Virus record (IMG/VR): IMGVR_UViG_3300020394_000201
Span: 1-20,095 of that record
DNA: 20,095 nt
From: a virus
Strand: one strand, 5' to 3'
Shown here: one piece after another, positions 1 through 7,290 of the stretch
Layout: each line of letters begins with the position of its first letter
Position numbering within the stretch: position 1 is the first letter of the stretch
Position numbers and translations under genes: made by a program
Notes under the pieces: model-generated
What the model saw: only the letters and a program-made list of their open reading frames with translations
Told to the model about the DNA's origin: nothing
Database searches by the model: none

Positions 1-1
1 A

Positions 2-70
2 AGATGGTGGGCAATACCACTCGGTGTGGTGACTGGTGCTACCATTGGATGTGATATAGACGGAGGGTGA
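2..70 (+). CDS. C-terminal fragment of a rightward gene (partial, unknown)
   Basis: The frame starting at base 2 is open for 22 codons and ends in TGA at 68-70. The other two forward frames stop at 30 and 54. The visible end, with segments such as IPLGVVTGATIG, is hydrophobic and glycine-rich, as at the end of a small membrane or structural protein. A terminator hairpin follows about 25 bases later, which fits a real gene end. I do not recognise the family, and too little is visible to say more. Chance openness over 69 bases is quite possible. Confidence 0.4.
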   Translation, partial: RWWAIPLGVVTGATIGCDIDGG

Positions 71-93
71 TATATTATTCGCCTTTAGAAACT

Positions 94-128
94 AAAAAAC
101 CCCGATAAAAAATTCGGGGTATTTTTTT
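94..128. terminator. Bidirectional intrinsic terminator
   Basis: A perfect 7-bp stem, ACCCCGA (99-105) with TCGGGGT (114-120), closes an A-rich 8-base loop. It is followed on the + strand by ATTTTTTT (121-128). On the - strand it is followed by a T-run, complementary to the A-run at 94-99. It therefore has the form of a rho-independent terminator in both directions. It lies between the end of a rightward reading frame (stop at 70) and the end of the leftward gp53 gene (stop at 158-160), where converging transcripts need termination. The rest of 71-157 shows nothing else. Confidence 0.85.
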
Positions 129-157
129 GTCTGTAGGGTCGATATAAGTATTAATAC

Positions 158-1015
158 CTAGTACTGACTACCTGATTGAGTTGATGATGAATCGGTAGTA
201 CCTACTGTAACTCCACTAGAGTTAGTACCAGTATTTGTAGTATCTACTGTTCTGACCTGTGCACCAGATTCTGTAGTTTCGATAGTAACGGTTCTATTGA
301 CCAATTCCTGTGAGGACGCAAATTCGATAGTTGGTACTGCACCGTAACGAGTAGTATATGTCTCTTTCTGTGTATTAAAGATTTCCTCTACTGCGTTCCA
401 TGTCATCTTAACGTCATCATCGCCAACTTCGTCATTTGGAGCATATTTGACTAATCGGTGATATTCTGCTCTAAAGTCATTTACGAAAGTTGGCTTTAAT
501 AACCAAATCTGCGATTTTTTGTCATTTTCGCTTTTTTCGTATTCATAGTTAGAAACAGGATATGTCATATTTGCGACAATACTGCCATCTGACTTATAAT
601 AGCGAAATTCGGAATTCACCTCTAATCCTGCTTTTAAGACGATTTCGCCTTTATCGTTTTTTACCTCATTTGTCTCATAATGGTGAACATCGTCTGCACT
701 GCCATATTTCTTCATAATATATGCATACAGTTCATGCTCGGACATTGGCCATTCTTTATAACAATTGGTTATATTGTTACATAGCATGATAATCCAATCA
801 AACTGAGAATTACCATATATCTCTTGAGCAACTTGGTAGGGTTTTACGTCATTACCAATGGTATATTGCTGAAAACCTAAAACCGTGCTTTGTATGTCAT
901 CTACAAGTTTAATTCTTCTGAAGATGTTTCTAGCAACGACCCATGGTTCGACATTATTGGATCTTTGACTTTTTATCCTAATTTTTACCTTAGGTAGGTG
1001 TCTGAAATATGCCAT
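158..1015 (-). CDS. 53: Baseplate wedge subunit, T4 gp53-like
   Basis: A 285-residue structural protein of the baseplate wedge, where T4 gp53 clamps neighbouring wedges together in the virion tail. The start (MAYFRHLPKVKI) and the central stretch with QYTIGNDVKPYQVAQEIYG, FDWIIMLCNN and YKEWPMS (about residues 50-95) are the LysM-like signature of gp53 homologues. The protein is longer than T4 gp53 (about 196 aa). The extra length lies largely in a C-terminal tail from about residue 240 that is rich in Ser, Thr and Gly and looks disordered. Its start codon overlaps the gp48 stop as TAATG on the minus strand, so the two are probably translationally coupled. The bidirectional terminator just downstream ends the unit. 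Identity rests on recognised motifs. Confidence 0.85.
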   Translation of the reverse strand: MAYFRHLPKVKIRIKSQRSNNVEPWVVARNIFRRIKLVDDIQSTVLGFQQYTIGNDVKPYQVAQEIYGNSQFDWIIMLCNNITNCYKEWPMSEHELYAYIMKKYGSADDVHHYETNEVKNDKGEIVLKAGLEVNSEFRYYKSDGSIVANMTYPVSNYEYEKSENDKKSQIWLLKPTFVNDFRAEYHRLVKYAPNDEVGDDDVKMTWNAVEEIFNTQKETYTTRYGAVPTIEFASSQELVNRTVTIETTESGAQVRTVDTTNTGTNSSGVTVGTTDSSSTQSGSQY

Positions 1016-2133
1016 TATTTGTTACCCCCATCCCCATCTTTGTCGCCACCTTCTGCAGGTGTATCTAATGCCAAGAAGGACATCTCCTTCTCGGTCAAAG
1101 TATCTTCTCCTTTACCATCCCAAGTGTCTGAGTAACCAGTACCACCTGCAAGTAGATTCCTTGTGATGAATGCAGTTTCCTCAAAACTGAGATTTAACTT
1201 ATAAGCAGCAGGACCGTGATCAACCTTTTGATCTTTAGCAGAAGCACTCATATCTCTAAGACTTGTATGAGACCCACCAGGAGTTAAGTTAACATCCATA
1301 GCAGTAAGAACCATTTTCACAGGGAATTGCATAATATATGATAAACCTGCAGGTTGATCTAGTGACTCCTCTCCACCACTGATATTTCCTTTTACGGGTG
1401 GATGATATCTAACCATAGACATTTTAAAGAACCTAGGAATAGTTAGATATTGATTACTAGCACCATCCATACCTGGTAGCATGGAATCTCTTAGTAGTGT
1501 GATAATGTTTCTAATTTCTTTAACTTCAGCACCGTTTCTTGGTACTAAGTCAAAATCAAAGCTATGACTACGATAGTTAGTACCTTCGAATACTGTCTCT
1601 TCGTATGGGTTAAAAACTCTTTGTTTAGTTAATGCTAAAAGTTGATCTCTATTAACATTACCGTCAGTACCCATTGCTTGATTAGCAGTACTGAAAGCAC
1701 TTCCTATTGCGTTAAAGATTAACTGACCTGCTCCTGTATTTGCTCCTCCCTGTAGTGCTTTAGTTATTTTTTCCATGTCACCACCATCTTGGGCTGTTTG
1801 CATTGCTGCTTCTAAAGTACCACCAAACGGTCCTAAGGTTGCCTTATTATATCTTACATTATAGTTCTCATTGAGAGAATGTGGCATATGTAGATAAATA
1901 GAACCATGGATACCTGCTTCTGAGGCGGTTCCACCACCAAAGGTACCATATTGATCACCAGTACTACCTACCCATGTATATGGACTCGTCTTTTCTGGAT
2001 CATAAATGGTTAATTTGAGATAATCAATACTCTTTGCTGGCCACCTACGCCCCTCTGCAATATCTTGATCGGTATTGTTAGGTGCCCTAGATGGAACCAA
2101 TGGGTACATATATCTTTTATTACTTACAGCCAT
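1015..2133 (-). CDS. 48: Baseplate tail-tube cap protein, T4 gp48-like
   Basis: 372 residues, close to T4 gp48 (about 364). In T4, gp48 sits on the baseplate hub and, with gp54, forms the platform from which the tail tube polymerises. Features seen include IYLHMPHSLNENYNVRY (about residues 78-94), FNPYEETVFEG with HSFDFDLVPRN (about 170-200), and MLPG followed by FFKMSMVRYHPP (about 217-245). This tube-like fold pattern occurs in gp48, gp54 and gp19 relatives. The C-terminus is an acidic, Gly-rich tail. The ATG (2133-2131) overlaps the start of the opposite-strand gp4-like gene by two bases. Any promoter must therefore lie inside that gene; a perfect late-promoter match is at 2204-2197. No strong Shine-Dalgarno sequence is visible. 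The alternative assignment is gp54. Confidence 0.8.
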   Translation of the reverse strand: MAVSNKRYMYPLVPSRAPNNTDQDIAEGRRWPAKSIDYLKLTIYDPEKTSPYTWVGSTGDQYGTFGGGTASEAGIHGSIYLHMPHSLNENYNVRYNKATLGPFGGTLEAAMQTAQDGGDMEKITKALQGGANTGAGQLIFNAIGSAFSTANQAMGTDGNVNRDQLLALTKQRVFNPYEETVFEGTNYRSHSFDFDLVPRNGAEVKEIRNIITLLRDSMLPGMDGASNQYLTIPRFFKMSMVRYHPPVKGNISGGEESLDQPAGLSYIMQFPVKMVLTAMDVNLTPGGSHTSLRDMSASAKDQKVDHGPAAYKLNLSFEETAFITRNLLAGGTGYSDTWDGKGEDTLTEKEMSFLALDTPAEGGDKDGDGGNK

Positions 2134-2572
2134 GGCTTACTCAGGGAAGTTCAGACCTCAAAACTACAAAAAATATAAAGGGGATCCTACAAACATTATT
2201 TATAGGAGTTTGTGGGAAAAGAAATTTATGCTATGGTGTGATAAGAATGAAAACATTTTGGAGTGGGGCAGTGAAGAAATCATTATTCCTTACAGGAGTC
2301 CTGTGGATAACCGTTTCCATCGGTATTTCCCAGATTTTTATGTTAAGGCAAAGACCAGAAACGGAACCTTATCAAAAAACATTATCGAAATTAAACCTTA
2401 TGCACAGACTCAGCAACCGAAACGCAATAAGAAGGTTAAGGTGACTAGATCTTATCTTTCAGAGGTTAAGACGTTTGCAGTAAACCAAGCAAAATGGAAA
2501 GCAGCAGATGAGTACTGTAAGGATCGTAGAATGAATTTCTTGGTATTAACCGAAAACGAACTCAGGGTATGA
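2132..2572 (+). CDS. 4: Head completion protein, T4 gp4-like nuclease fold
   Basis: 146 residues from the ATG at 2132, close to T4 gp4 (about 150). In T4, gp4 acts after DNA packaging to complete the head before tail joining. The motif series LWEKKFMLWCD, ILEWGSEE, IPYRSPVDNRFHRYFPDFYVK and IIEIKP is typical of the family. It contains a PD-(D/E)XK nuclease pattern: D68 in YFPDFY and E86-x-K88 in IEIKP. A longer in-frame start at 2075 would run 19 codons back into the opposite-strand gp48 gene and add a non-conserved hydrophobic leader, so the ATG in CATG is preferred. The stop overlaps the next start as ATGA. No good ribosome-binding site precedes the start. Confidence 0.82.
   Translation: MAYSGKFRPQNYKKYKGDPTNIIYRSLWEKKFMLWCDKNENILEWGSEEIIIPYRSPVDNRFHRYFPDFYVKAKTRNGTLSKNIIEIKPYAQTQQPKRNKKVKVTRSYLSEVKTFAVNQAKWKAADEYCKDRRMNFLVLTENELRV
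2197..2204 (-). promoter_or_regulatory. Candidate late promoter for gp48-gp53
   Basis: The minus strand reads TATAAATA here, identical to the T4 late-promoter box. It lies about 64 bases upstream of the gp48 ATG, inside the coding region of the divergent gp4-like gene. Because the two divergent genes share their start codons, an internal promoter is expected. In AT-rich DNA of this length a few chance matches are likely, so the support comes mainly from the position. Confidence 0.5.
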
Positions 2573-3045
2573 GTATTTTTAACGACGTAAAAGATTTAGC
2601 GGGCGGTCAACCAAAGAGTAGAGATTGGTACCGTTCACAGCTACTTTATGGTTTACAGGACTATGATGGTGGTTTTAGGACTGGTGACATCATATTTTTC
2701 TCATACAGTCCACAGACACCATCACCTCCATTACCATGGTATGACAGATACCCTATGGTGCAGATAACGGAGAGAGATACCACTAAAGGACAATTTACAG
2801 GTGGTAATCTACATTATCTACGACCAAACTTCCGAAGGTCAGTAGGTAAAATGTGGGCAACTGGTGCATATCAATATCCTATGCAGTGCTATCATAAATA
2901 CTTTATGAATAGTGTATCTAATGCGAAAACTATACCTAGGGAAGAGTTTGTCAATTGGAACCCCTTACCACTCGAACAGTTTTGGATTAAAAGAGGTGGT
3001 TCTTGGATGGATATACCTAGCAGTCACATATGGAGTAGAGTTTAA
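2569..3045 (+). CDS. Conserved myovirus protein, tail-region, unknown role
   Basis: 158 residues. The central pattern is a GDIIFFSYSP segment, then LPWYDRYPMVQI (about residues 54-67), then GGNLHYLRPNFRR (about 78-91). It resembles a conserved family found near tail and baseplate genes of T4-like cyanophages (from memory, often ending in LPYYDRFPLV and GLNLHYLPP). No catalytic motif, signal peptide or membrane segment is visible, and the protein is rich in Trp and Tyr. It starts in an ATGA overlap with the gp4-like gene and ends in a TAATG overlap with the tube-fold gene, so it is probably made together with them. Its position suggests a structural or assembly role, but the function is not established. 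Confidence 0.7.
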   Translation: MSIFNDVKDLAGGQPKSRDWYRSQLLYGLQDYDGGFRTGDIIFFSYSPQTPSPPLPWYDRYPMVQITERDTTKGQFTGGNLHYLRPNFRRSVGKMWATGAYQYPMQCYHKYFMNSVSNAKTIPREEFVNWNPLPLEQFWIKRGGSWMDIPSSHIWSRV

Positions 3046-3827
3046 TGGCTGAAGTAGTAAATGACATAGATTATAATCCTAATTATTTCGAGACTTTTAG
3101 GGAAGCTATTGCTATGGGTCATTTAGAACCCGCACGCAATAACCTCTATGAGTTTAGAATGGGACTGCCTTTGTGTATGATACCTGCTACTGGTGATGTA
3201 GTAGGTGCAGGTGTTCCTAATCTAGCATGGTTAAAATCAGATTCAGGTGGTAAGAATCTAATTAAAAATATGAATCTGTTTGCAAATAATATAACAATTC
3301 CATCTAGAAATGTAACAACTTCAGAAGTACATGTACATGGAATGAACCGTAGTTATGCTAGTGGACAGTCACCAACAGATTTAGAAGTAAGTTTTATAGT
3401 AACAAAGGATAACCAACATAGAGCATTTTTTGAGCAATGGATGCACAATTGTGCTTCTGATTCAGATAATACTGTAGGTTTCTATGACCAGTATGTGTGT
3501 GAGGTAGATATAGTAAAGTGGGAAAGTGGATCTAACTCTTGGTTGACTAAGGTAGTACAAGAAGGTGCCACAGAAAGAATGATGAAGTTTAGAATGAACC
3601 AAGCGACTGCAGTTTATAGGTGTTTTGGTGTATTTCCAAAGAATATTGGAACTCTCTCATTAAATAATGAGGGTAGATCTATTATGGAACTCAGTGTAAG
3701 CTTCCAGATGGAGAGATATAGATTTGATACTGTCAACGTTGATGGTCTTAAATCTAATACACCTAAAAGAGAGTATACTGCTTCCGAGATACCTAATCCT
3801 GGAAGCTTCCAACGATATGGTGTCTAA
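3045..3827 (+). CDS. Tail-tube-fold protein (gp54 tube initiator or gp19-like)
   Basis: 260 residues. Recognisable tube-fold features include NITIPSRNVTTSEVHVHG (about residues 83-100), SPTDLEVSFIVTKDNQHRAFFEQWM (about 108-133), the GFYDQY segment, AVYRCFGVFPKNIGTLSLNN and SVSFQMERYRF near the C-terminus. T4 gp19, the major tube protein, has 163 residues. The greater length and the location beside gp48 and the hub genes favour a gp54-type baseplate/tube junction protein that starts tube growth. A second tube protein with this fold is equally possible from sequence alone. It starts by TAATG overlap with the preceding gene. Confidence 0.7.
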   Translation: MAEVVNDIDYNPNYFETFREAIAMGHLEPARNNLYEFRMGLPLCMIPATGDVVGAGVPNLAWLKSDSGGKNLIKNMNLFANNITIPSRNVTTSEVHVHGMNRSYASGQSPTDLEVSFIVTKDNQHRAFFEQWMHNCASDSDNTVGFYDQYVCEVDIVKWESGSNSWLTKVVQEGATERMMKFRMNQATAVYRCFGVFPKNIGTLSLNNEGRSIMELSVSFQMERYRFDTVNVDGLKSNTPKREYTASEIPNPGSFQRYGV

Positions 3828-3830
3828 ATA
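3823..3830 (+). promoter_or_regulatory. Weak late-promoter-like box before the gp26-like gene
   Basis: TCTAAATA differs by one base from the T4-type late box TATAAATA. It lies in one of the few non-coding gaps of the rightward cluster, 24 bases before the next ATG. It overlaps the end of the preceding gene. A chance match is possible in AT-rich DNA. Confidence 0.3.
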
Positions 3831-3853
3831 AAAATATCGTAATAGATTAAATT

Positions 3854-4555
3854 ATGCCTTTACCCAAACTTGCAGTGCCTGACTATGACTGCGTACTACC
3901 TGTTAGTGGTACAAAAGTCAGTTATAGACCGTTTCTTGTGAAAGAGGAGAAATTGCTTTACATTGCAATGGAAACCCAAGATGAGAAAGAAATGGCAAAA
4001 GCAGTTAAGAATATTCTTAAAGCATGTACAGACTTAAAGAATATTGATAAACTGCCTACTTTCGAAATTGAGTACTTATTTTTGAGAATCCGTGCTAAAG
4101 CAGTCGGAGAGAAGAGTGAATTTAAAGTAACTTGCCCTGATGATAATAAGACTCAAGTTGATATAGAAGTTAATCTTGAGGAAGTAGAAGTAACAGTACC
4201 TAAGAATCATATGAGGATTCTTACTATAGATGATGATATTAAGATTGAGATGACATATCCATCTCTTAATGCGTTTATTGACCGTAATATGAAGAACGAT
4301 CCTACCATGGAGGATGTATTTGACTTATCTGCATCATGTATTGATAAAGTATATCAAGGTGATGAGATCTATGATTCCTTTACTAAGCAGGAAGCAATTG
4401 ATTTCATCGGTGACATGAACCAAGATCAGTTTGGTAAAATCCAAGAGTTCTTTGAGACTATGCCTAAACTAGAGCATACTGTCAAGATCTTTAATCCTAA
4501 GACTAAGAAAAAGAGTGATATGAAACTGGAGGGACTAGCAAGTTTTTTCGGGTAG
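3854..4555 (+). CDS. 26: Baseplate hub assembly protein, T4 gp26-like
   Basis: 233 residues, near T4 gp26 (208). The start with LPVSGTKVSYRPFLVKEEKLLYIAMET (about residues 16-42) is the hallmark of the T4 baseplate gp26 family. TFEIEYLFLRIRAKAVGE (about 68-86) and a C2-like stretch with CPDD follow. T4 gp26 is needed to build the central hub and is not a major virion component. The region ends in LASFFG, where the codons AGT TTT TTC GGG TAG contain a frameshift heptamer in the right phase. A stem-loop follows, so a fraction of ribosomes may make a 299-residue fusion with the next ORF. Its location just before that ORF and the tape-measure candidate fits the role of a tape-measure chaperone. 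Confidence 0.82.
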   Translation: MPLPKLAVPDYDCVLPVSGTKVSYRPFLVKEEKLLYIAMETQDEKEMAKAVKNILKACTDLKNIDKLPTFEIEYLFLRIRAKAVGEKSEFKVTCPDDNKTQVDIEVNLEEVEVTVPKNHMRILTIDDDIKIEMTYPSLNAFIDRNMKNDPTMEDVFDLSASCIDKVYQGDEIYDSFTKQEAIDFIGDMNQDQFGKIQEFFETMPKLEHTVKIFNPKTKKKSDMKLEGLASFFG

Positions 4556-4609
4556 CGTTAATGCATGACAGTCTTGAGAATATGTACAAGACCAACTTCG
4601 CATTAATGC
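4543..4609 (+). promoter_or_regulatory. Candidate programmed -1 ribosomal frameshift signal
   Basis: The heptamer T TTT TTC (4543-4549) is read in the X XXY YYZ phase at the end of the gp26-like gene. A 5-base spacer (4550-4554) follows, then a stem of 10 bp with one G-U pair (4555-4564 with 4600-4609). Inside it is a second perfect 6-bp stem, GTCTTG (4571-4576) with CAAGAC (4587-4592), with a 10-base loop. After a -1 slip the codons are CGG GTA GCG TTA ATG, which run without a stop into the frame of the small ORF at 4561. That ORF's own ATG is buried in the stem and lacks a clear Shine-Dalgarno sequence. The parts and their spacing are seen directly; their activity is inferred. Confidence 0.8.
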
Positions 4610-4752
4610 AGCATCACAAATATAGTCTTACTGAATTGGAAAATATGATGCCATGGGAGAGGGAAATTTACGTCAGTCTCCTCATCAATCATATTAATGA
4701 GCTCGAGAAAGCAAGAAACTCGGCTAAGAACCAAAATAGAGTAAGTCTCTAA
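4561..4752 (+). CDS. 51: Small gp51-like hub chaperone ORF, probably a frameshift extension
   Basis: 63 residues if started at its own ATG. The pattern LTELENMMPWEREIYVSLLINHINELE (about residues 23-49) resembles T4 gp51, the baseplate hub assembly factor. It also recalls the downstream T-type segment of tape-measure chaperones, which often carries a similar PWxxREIY helix. The ATG lies within the 5' arm of a stable stem, and the five bases after the gp26-like stop give no proper ribosome-binding site, so independent initiation looks poor. The same frame is open back to 4519 and so covers the upstream slippery site. It is therefore likely to be translated as the C-terminal part of a 26-51 fusion. 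Its stop overlaps the next start as TAATG. Confidence 0.72.
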   Translation: MHDSLENMYKTNFALMQHHKYSLTELENMMPWEREIYVSLLINHINELEKARNSAKNQNRVSL

Positions 4753-7289
4753 TGACAGCAGTAGTAAGAAAATTTATCAAGATCAATCCCGTAAGAGCAA
4801 CAGAACCCTACGGGAAACAGATTAGAGCTCAGACTATTGCTTACAATAGATTAGGTGGGACACTGACTGGTATTGGTCAGAACCTAGCTAATATAACCAA
4901 TATGATGGAAATCCAGAATGAATTCTTCACTGAGTCATTTCTAAAGAAGAAGAAGGAAGATAAGGAAGAAGTTGATAAGCAACTGGATGAAAGATTAGAA
5001 ATAGCGGAAGATACAGAGAGAGAAGAAAATTTTAAAGAAGATCAGCTAGCTGAGGAAGCTCAGGAAGTTGATGAAGAAGAAGAGAATGAAGATGGTTTAG
5101 CTCAAGCAAAGAAAGCTCCCAAGAAGAAATTCTCTTGGATGGAGGCGTTTCTAAAACCATTCGCACCTCTATTTGGATTTTTAAAAGCTACCGTAGGGAC
5201 ATTTATAAAGTATAAGTTCCTTAAGTGGGTCGGAGATCCGAAGAACCAAAAGACTATGAAGGTCTTCTTCAGCTTCATGAAGTCCTTATTTAAGATGGTC
5301 TTTGGACTGGTCAAATTTGGTTCGAACCAGATAATGACTGGTATTGGTAATGTATTTGGTAATAAAGATCCAGGTCAATCTAATTTAGATAAAGCATTCG
5401 AAGGAATGTTTGGTATCCTCAGGATTATTGGGGGTATGGCAAGTTTCTGGTTAGCATCTAGGATGTTGATGCCATGGAAACTATTAAGTGATATCAATGC
5501 AATGAGAACCATTGGTGTTGCACTGACTGCAGGTGAGTCAGCAGGTGGTGGTCCTGGTATGGGTAATAGAAGAAATCCAAATCAACCAAAGGGTAGAAAT
5601 TATAAGAGTTTAGCAGATCGTCTTCGCAGTACTCGTAGGAAACTACAGATTGCGACGGAGAAGTTTAAAAGAGGATTAGGTAATAAAGTAAATCAAGCTA
5701 AGAACCTTGGTAAGAATATTTGGAAGACTGGTAAAAACCTCTTCCAGAAAGGTATGAAACTCTTCCAGAGTAAACCTGGTACTGGTGGTGGTTGGTTTAA
5801 AGGTCTTAGAGGTAACATTGCTAATATGTGGAAGAATGTCTCTGGTAAAGCGGGAGACGCATGGAATTTTATAGGTAAACAAGGTAAGAAGTTCTTAACT
5901 TGGGCTGATGACTTTGGTAAGCAAATGCTGAAAAATGTTGATGATGTTATTGGTGGTATACAAGCTAAAGCTGGTGCTTGGGCTAAGAGGATTGGTGATA
6001 TAGCAGAAATGGCTAAGAACCCTGCAAAATTAGTAGAGAAGGTCAAGGGTCTGCTTAAGGGCAAGATGGATAAACTGCTTAAGCAGAATAAAACTATGGC
6101 AAAGCTCCTAGAACTTGGGAAGGATCCAAAGAAGATCAAGGATGCCATCCAAGGTATGATGAAAGGGGCAAAGACGAATAAGAATCTATTAAAACTTCAG
6201 AAGGGATTAACCAACGCCAAAGCAATGAAGATTGGTGGTCTTGATGCAATCATTGCTGCCATCTTGGGAGTCATTAATTATACAATGTTAGGTGAATCTC
6301 CTATCAATGCTCTTGTAAATGCATTATCTGGACTTGTAGGTTATACTGCAGGTTTTGCGATTGGTGCTCCGTTTGGTGGTGCACCAGGTTTCATTACTGG
6401 TATGGCAGGTGCTTGGGTTGGTGAACAGATAGGTAAGGTAATATTATCTGGTTTAGCTAAGACAGGGTTAGACAAAGTAACAGATCCTATAATGGGTGAT
6501 AGACCGCTTGTAAGAGATCCTTTCGGTGGTGGTGATTCTGGAGGAGAGGGAGATGGAGAGAAATCCGATTTAGAACTACAACTTGAGCGAGAGGATGCTG
6601 AGGAAAGAGAGCTTATGTTGCATCCTTATGATAGGAGGAATGTAGATGTTTCAGCATTTGGTGGTGAAGAAGGTAAACTCTATACTCTTAGAGAACTCCT
6701 TACGATGGAACAGGAGGGTGGACCTGAGTTTGCGATAAAGTATCTCGAAGCGAGAAGGGGTATCCATGCGGATATGAAAAAATCTGGTATGGGCAGTGAA
6801 GGTTCATACACTTGGTCATCTAAAACAGAGATGACCAATGAAAAGGGTGAAACGATAGTTGTAACGGATTCTTATGATTCTAATAAAATGATCGGTGGTC
6901 TTGTTCCTTTTGTTAAGGATATTAAGACCTTTAAAGATAACAAGATTATGAATTGGATGAAAGAAGAGGGTGGAGAATTCATTAGAAATGCATTCGAGAC
7001 TGGAAAAGAAGGTCTAACACAGTTAATGACTGGTGACATGGAAGGTCTTAAAGAAACTACTTCCAATGTATCCGACAAACTTGGTGGATTCGCAATAAAT
7101 ATAAAGGAGATTATCGCAGCTAAATTAGAGAAGGTTAATAAACCTACTACAGTTAAGAAGACTAATACTAATACAGAAATAATTGTTGCTAGACAGCAAG
7201 TAATTGTGAATAAAGGTATTACTAAAGCACCTCGTAGAGTAGTTTATGCACCTGCCCCAACCATGGTTAACCGTCAGATGAGAGTATAG
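4752..7289 (+). CDS. Candidate tape-measure protein (gp29 position)
   Basis: 845 residues. The N-terminus (MTAVVRKFIKINP) is followed by an acidic, charged stretch at about residues 62-118, probably coiled coil. Next comes a conserved helix block, KYKFLKWVGDPKNQKTMKV (about 151-172), then a long Lys- and Gly-rich amphipathic region with many KxxKNLxKxxWK-type segments (about 270-480). Residues about 495-568 form a hydrophobic, Gly/Ala-rich membrane-like segment. A Gly- and acid-rich linker leads to the C-terminus. Length, amphipathic helices, hydrophobic segments and location directly after a chaperone frameshift pair fit a tail tape measure, which sets tail length and enters the cell envelope on DNA ejection. 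It shares the LKWxxxPxNxKxxK motif with the next gene. Direct homology to T4 gp29 could not be verified. Confidence 0.62.
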   Translation: MTAVVRKFIKINPVRATEPYGKQIRAQTIAYNRLGGTLTGIGQNLANITNMMEIQNEFFTESFLKKKKEDKEEVDKQLDERLEIAEDTEREENFKEDQLAEEAQEVDEEEENEDGLAQAKKAPKKKFSWMEAFLKPFAPLFGFLKATVGTFIKYKFLKWVGDPKNQKTMKVFFSFMKSLFKMVFGLVKFGSNQIMTGIGNVFGNKDPGQSNLDKAFEGMFGILRIIGGMASFWLASRMLMPWKLLSDINAMRTIGVALTAGESAGGGPGMGNRRNPNQPKGRNYKSLADRLRSTRRKLQIATEKFKRGLGNKVNQAKNLGKNIWKTGKNLFQKGMKLFQSKPGTGGGWFKGLRGNIANMWKNVSGKAGDAWNFIGKQGKKFLTWADDFGKQMLKNVDDVIGGIQAKAGAWAKRIGDIAEMAKNPAKLVEKVKGLLKGKMDKLLKQNKTMAKLLELGKDPKKIKDAIQGMMKGAKTNKNLLKLQKGLTNAKAMKIGGLDAIIAAILGVINYTMLGESPINALVNALSGLVGYTAGFAIGAPFGGAPGFITGMAGAWVGEQIGKVILSGLAKTGLDKVTDPIMGDRPLVRDPFGGGDSGGEGDGEKSDLELQLEREDAEERELMLHPYDRRNVDVSAFGGEEGKLYTLRELLTMEQEGGPEFAIKYLEARRGIHADMKKSGMGSEGSYTWSSKTEMTNEKGETIVVTDSYDSNKMIGGLVPFVKDIKTFKDNKIMNWMKEEGGEFIRNAFETGKEGLTQLMTGDMEGLKETTSNVSDKLGGFAINIKEIIAAKLEKVNKPTTVKKTNTNTEIIVARQQVIVNKGITKAPRRVVYAPAPTMVNRQMRV

Positions 7290-7290
7290 T

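Noticed and set aside
1893-1900. GATAAATA as a promoter for the gp4-like operon
   Set aside because: It lies about 230 bases upstream inside gp48 and matches the box imperfectly; not convincing without start-site data.
2075-2131. Longer N-terminus for the gp4-like gene
   Set aside because: It would lie wholly inside the opposite-strand gp48 gene and adds a hydrophobic leader unlike the family; the start at 2132 matches the expected length.
2091-2444. Alternative plus-strand ORF overlapping the gp4-like gene
   Set aside because: The other frame contains the conserved nuclease motifs; this one has no recognisable features and begins inside gp48.
2893-2900. CATAAATA as a late promoter for the tube-fold gene
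   Set aside because: It is inside a coding region 145 bases before the next start and imperfect; chance is sufficient explanation.
5693-6148. Minus-strand ORF of 151 codons inside the tape-measure candidate
   Set aside because: It is a shadow of Lys- and Gly-rich coding sequence. Its product is a Leu/Pro/Ser-rich low-complexity string with no family pattern.
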